A stretch of 10,434 nt of DNA, taken from an uncultured Sporolactobacillus sp. GTDB taxonomy: Bacteria; Bacillota; Bacilli; Bacillales; Sporolactobacillaceae. The notes beneath the pieces are model-generated. The model did no database searches, had not been told where the DNA came from, and worked only from the letters and a program-made list of their open reading frames with translations. The stretch spans positions 1-10,434 of the forward strand of contig UQRJ01000083.1 of NCBI GenBank assembly GCA_900543345.1, in the 5' to 3' direction. Positions 1 through 6,400 of the stretch are shown here, piece after piece. Position 1 is the stretch's first letter. Every line of letters begins with the position of its first letter. The translations under genes and the position numbers were made by a program.

Positions 1-47
1 GAGATGTCTTAGGGTCTCGTGGGCTCGGAGATGTGTATAAGAGACAG
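1..47 (+). other. Illumina Nextera (P7 side) adapter with i7 index, not genomic
   Basis: Positions 14-47 equal the Nextera transposase read-2 adapter, ending in the 19-bp Tn5 mosaic end (29-47). Positions 1-5 (GAGAT) are the tail of the P7 primer, and 6-13 (GTCTTAGG) sit exactly where the 8-nt i7 index belongs. From memory this is the reverse complement of index N726 (CCTAAGAC) of the Nextera XT v2 set. Genomic sequence begins at about base 48. The stretch is library-preparation sequence left in the assembly. Confidence 0.98.
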
Positions 48-805
48 ATCATATACTGATTAATTTGATAGACCTGAGCCCGCTGCAGATGGTCAAGCGA
101 TCGTTTTTGCGTCGTCACTAGATAGTTTAATAGTTTGCCGAGTACGCGCAGCAACTTTCCCTGGTCGATACCTTCAATAATTGCCCGCAATTGCTGCGGA
201 ACATCTTCGTGGTCGTCTGCGGACAACGTCATATTCAGTTGTTTGTTCAACTGTTTTCTCTTTTCATCGTCAAAAGCGGCCGAGGTGACGATTTCGCGCA
301 CGTCGTTGGCGTCCAGCTCCTGCAGGACGCCGTCCCACGACGCGATCAGTGTGACTTTGATTTCGCCGGTCGTCAGGTCGCTGAGTGCCAGTCCGTATGA
401 GCCGTCCGCATAAGCATCCAGCGCGGCCAGATAGTTGTTTCGCTTCGGTTCAAGAGATTCGTCTTCCATCACCGTTCCCGGTGTCACCATCTGAATGACC
501 TCACGCTTAACCATACCCTTGGCCAGTTTCGGATCCTCCATTTGTTCACAAATGGCAATCCGGTACCCTTTGTCGATCAGTACTTTAATATATTGGTTAA
601 CGGCGTGATAAGGAACACCGCACATCGGTATGTATTCATCCTTGCCGCCGTTCCGCGAAGTTAGCGCAATTTCCAATTCTTTCGATGCTTTGACGGCATC
701 GTCGAAAAACAGTTCGTAAAAATCCCCGAGACGAAAAAACAAAAAGGCGTCTGGATATTGTTTTTTTATCGCCAAATATTGATGAATCATCGGCGTATAA
801 CTCAT
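48..805 (-). CDS. mutS: DNA mismatch repair protein MutS, N-terminal part (3' end lost at contig edge)
   Basis: Translating the minus strand from ATG at 805 gives an open frame of about 252 codons that runs into the adapter. It starts MSYTPMIHQYLAIKKQYPDA and contains the mismatch-binding loop FRLGDFYELF, with the Phe-x-Glu wedge at F29 and E31. IPMCGVPYHA, AICEQMEDPKLAKG and VIQMVTPGTVM follow, all hallmark MutS domain I sequences. The connector domain begins near residue 125 (NNYLAALDAYADG, LSDLTTGEI). Full-length Bacillus MutS is about 860 residues, so roughly 30% is present; the clamp, ATPase and dimer domains lie outside the contig. MutS recognises mispairs and small loops and recruits MutL, which is normally encoded just downstream in Bacillales. 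The start agrees with B. subtilis MutS (YTPMI near the N-terminus), and a GGTGGAAG-type ribosome binding site precedes it. The truncation is an assembly artefact. Confidence 0.96.
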
Positions 806-845
806 GCATCTTCCACCCCGTTACCACTCTGTAATCCATCCTCTA

Positions 846-854
846 ATTATAACA
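846..854 (-). promoter_or_regulatory. Candidate extended -10 promoter of mutS
   Basis: Reading the minus strand, TGTTATAAT lies at 854-846: a perfect TATAAT with the TGn extension, 41 nt upstream of the mutS start and downstream of the cotE terminator. No good -35 box is seen at 16-18 bp, which fits extended -10 promoters. It would let mutS be transcribed in growing cells independently of cotE. Confidence 0.55.
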
Positions 855-937
855 CACGGGGCCTGGTGGCATCGGCCTTTTCTCCATTGCCATCCGGGGC
901 CGGGCGATCAGGCGATAGCCCTGTCCGATCGAATGTG

Positions 938-964
938 AAAAAAAGAGGAAGATCGCTCTTCCTC
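938..964 (-). terminator. Intrinsic terminator after cotE
   Basis: A perfect 8-bp stem, GAGGAAGA (945-952) against TCTTCCTC (957-964), closes a GCGA loop (GNRA type) on the minus strand. Seven U residues follow (938-944). It starts 6 nt after the cotE stop codon. Confidence 0.9.
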
Positions 965-969
965 TGCTT

Positions 970-1512
970 TTATTCTTCGTCGCTGTTGTCCAACTCCGAA
1001 TCCAGATTCTTCAGCTCTTCTTCCAGTTCATCTTTGTCTAAATCCGTCTCGACTAGACCATCCCCGTCGACCCGGACTTTGACCTTTGTATTGCCGATTA
1101 CTTCCACAAGAAATTCCCGTTCCACTTTTGCCGTAATTTTATTGCCGTTTGCCGAAACTTTTGCTTCCAGGCAGTTCGGTTCCTGAAGCGGCCGACAACT
1201 GCACGTCACATCGTCGGAAATCAAATTTTTATCGCGCAGTGTCAGCCGAATCTTGTCGCGGTAGGCGACCGTATCGCAGCAGACTTCCGTTTTCGTGTTG
1301 TTGTTATACGAATACCAGGTATTAATGTCGTAAGTCCCTTCGACGATTACCGAATCTTTCTGGTAATTCGCACGAAATTTATGATTAATGACCCAGCACC
1401 CAAGTATATTCGAAGGTTTATGCGTCGGCGTAACGGCATGCGCGGACTGACTGGATTTTTTCCCTTTTCCGCAGACGGCTTTGGTGATGATTTCTCTGTA
1501 GTTCTCTGCCAA
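970..1512 (-). CDS. cotE: Outer spore coat morphogenetic protein CotE
   Basis: The protein begins (M)AENYREIITKAVCGKGKK and carries the CotE signatures KPSNILGCWVINHKF, EGTYDINTWYSYNNNTKTEV, EPNCLEAKVSANGNKI and EREFLVEVIGNTKVKVRV. The C-terminal tail is very acidic (DLDKDELEEELKNLDSELDN), as in B. subtilis. In Bacillus, CotE forms a layer around the forespore and recruits most outer-coat proteins. From TTG at 1512 it is 180 residues, close to the 181 of B. subtilis CotE. This start is chosen because an AAAGGAGGT site lies 8 nt upstream and family similarity begins exactly there. The longer in-frame ATG at 1566 would add about 18 unrelated residues and would lie upstream of the candidate promoter. 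The gene is isolated by terminators on both sides, so it forms its own transcription unit, as expected of a sporulation-only gene. It has more cysteines (for example CC in TEVCCDT, and TCSCR) than the B. subtilis protein as I recall it. Confidence 0.95.
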   Translation of the reverse strand: MAENYREIITKAVCGKGKKSSQSAHAVTPTHKPSNILGCWVINHKFRANYQKDSVIVEGTYDINTWYSYNNNTKTEVCCDTVAYRDKIRLTLRDKNLISDDVTCSCRPLQEPNCLEAKVSANGNKITAKVEREFLVEVIGNTKVKVRVDGDGLVETDLDKDELEEELKNLDSELDNSDEE

Positions 1513-1520
1513 GAGTCCAA

Positions 1521-1529
1521 ACCTCCTTT
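1521..1529 (-). promoter_or_regulatory. Strong ribosome binding site fixing the TTG start of cotE
   Basis: The minus strand reads AAAGGAGGT, near-perfect complementarity to the 16S 3' end, with 8 nt to the TTG at 1512-1510. There is no competing ATG in frame near it, so it decides the rare start codon. Confidence 0.85.
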
Positions 1530-1543
1530 GCTTCTTCACTGTC

Positions 1544-1570
1544 ATGGTATGCAGGGCGAATGACACGTGT
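1544..1570 (-). promoter_or_regulatory. Candidate mother-cell sigma (sigma-E/sigma-K) promoter of cotE
   Basis: On the minus strand CATACCAT (1551-1544) matches the sigma-E -10 consensus CATACAnT at all but one position and the CATA half of the sigma-K -10. AC dinucleotides at 1570-1569 and 1568-1567 lie 17 and 15 bp upstream, which would suit the minimal sigma-K -35 (AC). A convincing sigma-E -35 is not seen. B. subtilis cotE is known to be driven by both factors. The predicted transcript would start shortly before the ribosome binding site. Confidence 0.45.
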
Positions 1571-1587
1571 GAATCGGAAAAAAAGCG

Positions 1588-1639
1588 AAAAAAACCGGCG
1601 AAGCGCTGCTTTTCTTCGTTAATAAGCAGCTCTCACCGG
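1588..1639 (-). terminator. Intrinsic terminator after ricA
   Basis: On the minus strand CCGGTGAGAGCTGCTT (1639-1624) pairs imperfectly with AAGCAGCGCTTCGCCGG (1611-1595) around a loop of about 12 nt. Seven U residues follow (1594-1588). It separates the miaB-ricA unit from cotE. Confidence 0.8.
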
Positions 1640-1701
1640 ATTAGGTGCAGATTTTTCATGGGTTAAGCGCGTCTCGTCGCCGATTCACCGCGACTCCGAA
1701 A

Positions 1702-2076
1702 TCAGTTGCCCTCACCGTCGCCTGCTGAATCTGAGATGCGGTCGGAAATCAGGCGGACGATCACCTGCAACAGATCGTCGACGTCTCCCTGCGCTTGTTT
1801 AAACTCCTGAACAACGGGGATGCTGTCCAATTCCCGTTGCAAGGCATCGATCTTCGCTTCATTGCGTTGGTAGGCCTCGTGTTTATGAAAATGCTGCAGA
1901 TTGACCGACTCTTTCTGATAGTGCTTGATCTCATCGATGAGCCGTTGCACTTTTTGATTGGCACTGATTTTCGCCTCGGCTTTTTTATAGAAGGCTACCT
2001 GATCCACCCGCGCCAGACGTTCGGCAATTTGCTGCGTGCGGGCAAGTACCTCCTCATTCGAATAACGAGCCTTCAT
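1702..2076 (-). CDS. ricA: RicA (YmcA) family regulator, short form without cysteines
   Basis: This 124-residue soluble helical protein starts MKARYSNEEVLARTQQIAER and contains the YmcA/YlbF-family core FYKKAEAKISANQKV, ESVNLQHFHKHEA, EAKIDALQRELDSIPVVQEF and DDLLQVI, closely matching B. subtilis YmcA. In B. subtilis, RicA forms the Ric complex with RicF (YlbF) and RicT (YaaT). That complex affects RNase Y-dependent mRNA maturation, competence, biofilm and sporulation, and is linked to MiaB-dependent tRNA modification. The ATG at 2076 overlaps the miaB stop as ATGA, so translation is probably coupled; the longer frame from 2106 lies wholly inside miaB and is not needed. The protein is shorter than the ~143-residue B. 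subtilis one. It ends ISDSAGDGEGN and has no cysteine, whereas the B. subtilis C-terminus has cysteines assigned to Fe-S cluster binding. No cysteine-bearing continuation is evident in the other frames after the stop. Confidence 0.92.
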   Translation of the reverse strand: MKARYSNEEVLARTQQIAERLARVDQVAFYKKAEAKISANQKVQRLIDEIKHYQKESVNLQHFHKHEAYQRNEAKIDALQRELDSIPVVQEFKQAQGDVDDLLQVIVRLISDRISDSAGDGEGN

Positions 2077-3560
2077 CGTCCGGCAACCTCGGCTTCCCGC
2101 TGCCACTCGCCGTCAAGCGACCACATCTTGGCCTTGGTAATCCGCACATTGACAAGCTGGCCGATCAACGTTTCCGGACCGATAAAGTTGACGACTTTAT
2201 TGGTCCGTGTGTGTCCGGTCAAGACCGCTGCATTTTTCCGACTGCGTCCTTCAACCAACACTTCAACGAGCTGATCCTGGTATTTGGCATTACTTTCCTC
2301 CGCCAACCGGTCGACCAGCTTATTCAGCCGTTGCAACCGTTCCTTTTTCACTTCCATCGGAACACTGTCTTTCATTCGCGCTGCCGGAGTGCCGGCACGC
2401 GGTGAATAAATAAACGTGTATGCCCCGTCGAAACGGCATTCACGGACAAGCGACATCGTGTCTTCGAACTGCTCGTCGGTCTCATTCGGAAAACCGACGA
2501 TGATATCCGTTGTAAAAGCCGCGTCCGGAATCGCCCGTTTGAGTTTGTCGAAAAGGTCCAAATAACGTTCGCGTGTATAGCCGCGGCCCATGATTTTCAG
2601 AATGTCGGAATTCCCCGACTGAACCGGAAGATGAATGTGCTCGCACAAATTGCCGCCTTTAGCAAGCACGTCAATCAGTCGATCGTCGAAATCCTTCGGG
2701 TGGCTGGTCATGAAACGAACGCGGGGAATGCCGATCTTGCGGATCTCGTCCATCAGGTCGCCGAGGCCATAGCGCCCGAGATCTTGCAAATCCTTCCCGT
2801 AGGCATTGACGTTCTGTCCAAGCAGGGTAATTTCCTTGTACCCCTTGCGCGCCAGGCTGCGCACCTCGGCAATAATTTCTTCCGGCCGGCGACTGCGTTC
2901 TTTGCCGCGTGTGTAGGGCACAATGCAATAGGTGCAAAATTTATCGCAACCATACATAATATTGACCCATGCCCGAAAATGGCTGCGTCGCGCCTGCGGC
3001 AGATTCTCGACGATGTCGCCCTCCTTGGACCAGACCTCAACGACCATTTCCTTGCTGAACAATGCTTCCTTGAGCAGTTGCGGCAGGCGATGAATATTAT
3101 GCGTGCCGAAAATCAGATCGACCTGCGGATATTTCCGCAGAATTCGATTGACGACGACTTCCTCCTGAGTCATGCAACCGCAGACACCAATGATCAGCGA
3201 CGGTTTCTCCAGTTTCAGGTGTTTTAAATCGCCAATATGACCAAACACTTTGTTTTCTGCATTTTCACGAATTGCACACGTGTTAACGAGAATCACGTCG
3301 GCATCCTCGACACACTCCACTGATGTATAGCCCATTTTTTCCAGTATGCCGGCCATCACTTCCGAGTCGGCTTCATTCATCTGGCAACCATACGTCTCAA
3401 TCAAATAATGCTTATTCTGACCAATCGTTTTCATATCGTCCGGAATACTGAAATTATTTATAACATGAACCGGCTGCCGTCTTCGCCGACGGGCAGCTTT
3501 CAGAGACGGCGGTTGATAATACTTGGAAAAGTCTACTTTGCTGAATCGTGAGTCAACCAC
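2073..3560 (-). CDS. miaB: tRNA-2-methylthio-N6-dimethylallyladenosine synthase MiaB
   Basis: Radical-SAM methylthiotransferase that adds the 2-methylthio group to i6A37 of tRNAs reading UNN codons. Domain order is complete. The N-terminal UPF0004 domain has auxiliary-cluster cysteines in ETYGCQMNEAD (C59), NTCAIRENAENKVFG (C95) and VCGCMTQEE (C129). The radical-SAM CxxxCxxC is in YGCDKFCTYCIVPYTRG (C205, C209, C212). Further family motifs are ITLLGQNVNAYGKD, HIHLPVQSGNSDILK and TTDIIVGFPNETDEQFE, with a C-terminal TRAM domain (VEVLVEGRSRKN to WSLDGE). With GTG at 3560 it is 495 residues, against ~509 in B. subtilis. That start is preferred because a GGGAGGG ribosome binding site (around 3567-3573) ends 6 nt upstream of it. 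The alternative TTG at 3581 would place this site inside the coding region. It is followed by ricA with a 4-nt overlap and is divergent from the two-component system. Confidence 0.97.
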   Translation of the reverse strand: MVDSRFSKVDFSKYYQPPSLKAARRRRRQPVHVINNFSIPDDMKTIGQNKHYLIETYGCQMNEADSEVMAGILEKMGYTSVECVEDADVILVNTCAIRENAENKVFGHIGDLKHLKLEKPSLIIGVCGCMTQEEVVVNRILRKYPQVDLIFGTHNIHRLPQLLKEALFSKEMVVEVWSKEGDIVENLPQARRSHFRAWVNIMYGCDKFCTYCIVPYTRGKERSRRPEEIIAEVRSLARKGYKEITLLGQNVNAYGKDLQDLGRYGLGDLMDEIRKIGIPRVRFMTSHPKDFDDRLIDVLAKGGNLCEHIHLPVQSGNSDILKIMGRGYTRERYLDLFDKLKRAIPDAAFTTDIIVGFPNETDEQFEDTMSLVRECRFDGAYTFIYSPRAGTPAARMKDSVPMEVKKERLQRLNKLVDRLAEESNAKYQDQLVEVLVEGRSRKNAAVLTGHTRTNKVVNFIGPETLIGQLVNVRITKAKMWSLDGEWQREAEVAGR

Positions 3561-3594
3561 AACGGGCCCTCCCTTTTTCAAACTTCATCGTTCC

Positions 3595-3623
3595 ATTATA
3601 ACAAACTCCACTCTTCAAGTGAA
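3595..3623 (-). promoter_or_regulatory. Sigma-A promoter of the miaB-ricA unit
   Basis: On the minus strand TTCACT (3623-3618) is followed after exactly 17 bp by TATAAT (3600-3595). The -10 is also preceded by TGn (TGTTATAAT). The -10 is perfect, the -35 is 4/6, and the -10 lies about 35 nt before the GTG start. Confidence 0.65.
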
Positions 3624-3764
3624 CTTTCCCCGCCTATGTATGTACCGATGTCGGATCCCCGTGTTACATTTCCGGGCAAGAACTTTTTCTTACGGCACCG
3701 AGCGGTTTTATTTCCACTCATCGAATTTTATAAGGAAAGAAAAACGCGAAATGAGGCGCTTATC

Positions 3765-4445
3765 ATGAAGGTACTCCTTGCAGAAGACGATCCGCGTCTC
3801 GGTAAATTAATGGTTCGGATGTTTAAAAGGGAGCAATATGCCGCCGATTGGGTGACCGACGGACAAACCGCCTACGATCAGGGGGTGACCGGTAACTATG
3901 ACGTCATCGTGCTGGATTGGATGCTTCCAAAGACGGATGGCCTGCAAGTCTGTCGATCTTTACGCGAGAATCACTACAGCGGCGCCATTCTGATGTTGAC
4001 CGCTCGCGAGACCATCGAGGATCGCGTGTCGGGATTGGACTCAGGCGCCGATGATTATTTAACCAAACCGTTTTCGTTTGATGAGTTATTTGCGCGGATT
4101 CGCACTCTATCCCGACGGAATTTCTTCCCACTCAACCGCGGCCGGATTCATACTCATGACTTGATCATCGATACGATCAGCCGCTCCGTCACAAAGAATG
4201 GAAAGACAATTCGACTCACTGCTCGTGAATACCAGTTACTGCTCTACCTGATTAACAACCCGAACCGGATCCTGACTAAAGAAATGATCTTGTCTAAAGT
4301 ATGGGAGGATAGCAGCGAAGTTACTTATAATACAGCGGAGGTTTATGTTAAACTGTTGAGAAAGAAGTTCGGCCAATCCAAGCGGGACAGCTACATTCAG
4401 ACAGTACGCGGTGCCGGCTATATGTGGGTTGATCAACGTGTTTAA
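3765..4445 (+). CDS. OmpR/PhoB-family response regulator
   Basis: This 226-residue DNA-binding response regulator starts MKVLLAEDDPRLGKLM. Receiver domain (1-115): acidic triad E7-D8-D9, phosphoacceptor D51 in YDVIVLDWMLP, T79 in LMLTA and K101 in DDYLTKPFSFDEL. The C-terminal winged-helix domain (about 128-222) contains LTAREYQLLLYLINNPNRIL, SKVWEDSS, the recognition-helix region NTAEVYVKLLRKKFG and IQTVRGAGYMW. All key residues are present. The ATG at 3765 is preceded by GAGG with 8-nt spacing; the open frame extends upstream to 3636, but those 43 residues are not part of the fold. It overlaps the kinase gene by 8 nt, so the two form a classical pair. Its promoter must lie in 3624-3764, where only a weak TATAAG (3729-3734) with a poor -35 is visible. 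The TTCAG direct repeats seen upstream of the neighbouring DUF2231 and flavin genes are absent there, so autoregulation through that motif is not indicated. Confidence 0.96.
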   Translation: MKVLLAEDDPRLGKLMVRMFKREQYAADWVTDGQTAYDQGVTGNYDVIVLDWMLPKTDGLQVCRSLRENHYSGAILMLTARETIEDRVSGLDSGADDYLTKPFSFDELFARIRTLSRRNFFPLNRGRIHTHDLIIDTISRSVTKNGKTIRLTAREYQLLLYLINNPNRILTKEMILSKVWEDSSEVTYNTAEVYVKLLRKKFGQSKRDSYIQTVRGAGYMWVDQRV

Positions 4446-5706
4446 CCATCTGCGTAAACAACTGACCCTGGTTTACAGTCTATGTTTCTTTATGACGCTC
4501 GTTATTCTTTTCATTATTCTGTTTTTTGTTTTTAGAAACATGATTTATCAATCCATTCGTATTCAAGTCGAAGATATTGTGCGTGATCAGGCGACTTTGC
4601 TCGATCACGGCCGCCAGCCGCAAGGGAGTGCTTTCAAACACTCACTCCTGTCGCTTGTTTATTTCCCATCGGCGGGTAACGCAACCGTCTATCATGGCAC
4701 AATGCCCAATGCGCTGCACCGGGAACTGAAGCGTCGGATCGGTGACGGCCGATTTTCAGGAGTCATGCGAACAAAATGGTCCGACGGTAAAGGAACACTA
4801 GTCATCTATGCGGCCCATCCGGTTCGAAAAAATCACCGCACGGCTGGTTTTGTAATTGCCGTCCAGGGGATTCACCGGACACATGAGCTCATTGAATATT
4901 GGTTTAGGCTGCTCTTCTTACTCGGTTTGTCGGCAGCTTCGCTATCATTTCTAATTGCCCATTTCTTAGCAAAGCGGGCGATCGCGCCGATTAAACGTAA
5001 TTATGAAAAACAAAAAGCTTTTGTGGCCGACGCCAGCCACGAAATGCGCACGCCGCTCAGTGTGTTTTCAGCAGGGTTGCAATATCTGGCAGCTGAAGAG
5101 CGTCCGCACTTATCGGGGGCTGCACAAGAAACACTGAACGATTTAAAAGAAGAAGTCGATGAGATGAATGCCTTGATCGGTCACTTGCTGACTTTGGCAA
5201 GATCCGATCAGAATCTGCTTGGCGAGAACCGATCGGATTTTGCATTGTTTCGACTGCTTCATTCCGTTACTCTTTACTATCGACGTCTGGCGCAACGGGA
5301 ACAGAAGACATTCGTTACTGATTTCCCGACTCAGGAAACCATTCTGTATGCGAACCCGATGGAGATACGCCAACTTTTTACCCTGTTTCTTGACAATGCT
5401 TTTAACTACACGCACCTGCATGACCGAATTACATTAACAGTCCGCATCGATGAGAAAACCAAGCGTCTGTTATTAATCATTGCCGATACCGGTATTGGCA
5501 TTCCTGAAAAAGATCAGCCCAATATATACGAACGTTTTTTTCGAGTTGAAAAAGGAAGATCACGGGAAAAAGGCGGCAATGGCCTTGGCCTTTCCATCGC
5601 CAACGCAATCATTCGCGCCTATGATGGACAGATCCATCTGAAGAGCACACTCGGCAAAGGAACCGTTTTTCAGATTGAACTGTCGATCTTGAGCACACAT
5701 CGATAA
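4438..5706 (+). CDS. Sensor histidine kinase, HAMP-less, partner of the upstream regulator
   Basis: A 422-residue membrane kinase. TM1 is about residues 9-32 (LTLVYSLCFFMTLVILFIIL), followed by an extracytoplasmic sensor region of about 120 residues (33-155) without a recognised fold, then TM2 at about 156-178. HisKA carries the H-box ADASHEMRTPLS with phosphoacceptor H201. The ATPase domain has the N-box FLDNAFNYT (N320), G1 DTGIGIPEKD (350-359), the F-box YERFFRVEKG and G2 GGNGLGLSIANAI. TM2 is separated from the H-box by only about 22 residues, so there is no full HAMP domain. GTG at 4438 (MFNHLRKQLTLVYS) is preferred. TTG at 4429 or GTG at 4411 would add only 3 or 9 residues and have no better ribosome binding site. 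The gene overlaps the regulator stop by 8 nt, so translation is probably coupled. The ligand is unknown; its neighbours suggest a redox, respiratory or envelope signal (inference). Confidence 0.95.
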   Translation: MFNHLRKQLTLVYSLCFFMTLVILFIILFFVFRNMIYQSIRIQVEDIVRDQATLLDHGRQPQGSAFKHSLLSLVYFPSAGNATVYHGTMPNALHRELKRRIGDGRFSGVMRTKWSDGKGTLVIYAAHPVRKNHRTAGFVIAVQGIHRTHELIEYWFRLLFLLGLSAASLSFLIAHFLAKRAIAPIKRNYEKQKAFVADASHEMRTPLSVFSAGLQYLAAEERPHLSGAAQETLNDLKEEVDEMNALIGHLLTLARSDQNLLGENRSDFALFRLLHSVTLYYRRLAQREQKTFVTDFPTQETILYANPMEIRQLFTLFLDNAFNYTHLHDRITLTVRIDEKTKRLLLIIADTGIGIPEKDQPNIYERFFRVEKGRSREKGGNGLGLSIANAIIRAYDGQIHLKSTLGKGTVFQIELSILSTHR

Positions 5707-5748
5707 TTCAGTTCTTTTTCAGTATTCTTTGCTATGTTCTTAACTGAA
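5707..5748 (+). promoter_or_regulatory. Direct-repeat promoter of the DUF2231 gene (copy A of shared motif)
   Basis: TTCAGT occurs at 5707-5712 and 5718-5723, exactly 11 bp apart. GCTATG follows 8 nt after the second TTCAG core, giving a -10-like TATGTT at 5733-5738, and an inverted CTGAA lies at 5744-5748. The repeats take the place of a -35 box. This layout is what OmpR-family activators bind when they recruit RNA polymerase. The same blocks at the same main spacing precede the flavin operon at 8745-8785. Any transcript from here would have a very short leader before the GGAG at 5751-5754. Confidence 0.6.
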
Positions 5749-5764
5749 AAGGAGACGATTATCG

Positions 5765-6214
5765 ATGTTGAACGTACCGCTTCATCCATTGCTTGTCCAT
5801 TTCCCAATTGCCTTTTTGGTGATTGGGACGCTGTTTGCCATCATTTCGATCTGGAGAAGGGACTTTTTCGATAAAGGCGCATTCTTCATGATTTCGTTCG
5901 GCCTCCTTTCAGGGATCATCGCATACTTATCCGGAGATGGAGCCGAACGTTTCGCAAGCACACACTGGGGCAATGGATATCGAAAGCTCGTCGGCATTCA
6001 TCAACTTTACGCCACGATGACTCTGCTACTTTTCGGTTCGGCTGTCGGAATCAGGCTGTTATTTTCATTCTATAAACGAAAAATACTCATCCCAATTGTT
6101 GCGATTTGCTGCCTATTGGGAAGCGGAGCACTGGCGATGACCGGTCATTACGGCGGACAGATGGTTTATGTTCAGAAACATGCGGTTCCTGCTCAAACAA
6201 CCAATCAACCATAA
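5765..6214 (+). CDS. DUF2231-family small membrane protein
   Basis: A 149-residue protein with about four membrane segments: near 9-28, 38-56, 75-99 and 107-126. The N-terminal signature HPLLVHFPIAFLVIGTLF, the middle SGDGAER...VGIHQLYATMTLLLF and the C-terminal TGHYGGQMVY are typical of DUF2231 (PF09990 as I recall), a family without firmly established function. Histidines H7, H12, H79 and H128 lie at or near helix ends in the family motifs and could be metal or haem ligands; this is inference. The gene starts 58 nt after the kinase stop, with GGAG (5751-5754) 10 nt before the ATG, and ends at a strong terminator. It may be read through from the two-component genes but also has its own repeat-containing promoter shared with the flavin operon, suggesting a joint redox role. 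Family assignment is fairly sure; function is not. Confidence 0.85.
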   Translation: MLNVPLHPLLVHFPIAFLVIGTLFAIISIWRRDFFDKGAFFMISFGLLSGIIAYLSGDGAERFASTHWGNGYRKLVGIHQLYATMTLLLFGSAVGIRLLFSFYKRKILIPIVAICCLLGSGALAMTGHYGGQMVYVQKHAVPAQTTNQP

Positions 6215-6233
6215 ATCATATGATTCCACAATG

Positions 6234-6262
6234 AAAAAAGAGCAGGAGAGCTGCTCTTTTTT
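6234..6262. terminator. Bidirectional intrinsic terminator between convergent genes
   Basis: A 12-bp perfect stem, AAAAAAGAGCAG (6234-6245) with CTGCTCTTTTTT (6251-6262), closes a GAGAG loop. The flanking A and T runs make it functional on both strands. It ends the DUF2231 unit and, from the other side, probably the flavin operon. Confidence 0.92.
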
Positions 6263-6265
6263 CAC

Positions 6266-6373
6266 GAGGGTGTCTCAGCAGCCGATTTTTTGACTGTCGG
6301 GCACCCCCTTTGATTAGATAAAGCCTTGATTTATCAGCTTTTTCGGAACATGGAACGATTGACGGATACCCTC
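6266..6373. repeat. Possible small inverted-repeat element or IS end remnant
   Basis: The convergent gap 6263-6400 contains no gene. GAGGGTGTC (6266-6274) and GATACCCTC (6365-6373) are inverted copies with one mismatch, bounding 108 bp. Inside are a GGGTG/CACCC pairing (6268-6272 with 6303-6307 or nearby) and a GATAAA/TTTATC hairpin (6317-6335). GAGGGTGTC-type ends resemble termini of some Firmicute insertion sequences and their non-autonomous derivatives. No transposase and no clear target duplication are visible. Confidence 0.3.
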
Positions 6374-6400
6374 TTGAAAGCAGCCTTTTTTCACGACCTA

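Noticed and set aside
758..1186. 142-codon plus-strand frame across the mutS promoter and the cotE end.
   Set aside because: It is Ser/Leu/Pro-rich low-complexity translation antisense to the acidic CotE tail, spans a terminator, and matches no family.
2631..3227. 198-codon open frame on the plus strand opposite miaB.
   Set aside because: It is antisense to the strongly conserved MiaB core, has no recognisable family motif, and is explained by codon bias of the real gene.
3636..3764. 43-residue N-terminal extension of the response regulator.
   Set aside because: The receiver fold starts at MKVLLAEDD, and a ribosome binding site precedes that ATG. The extension lies in the intergenic promoter region.
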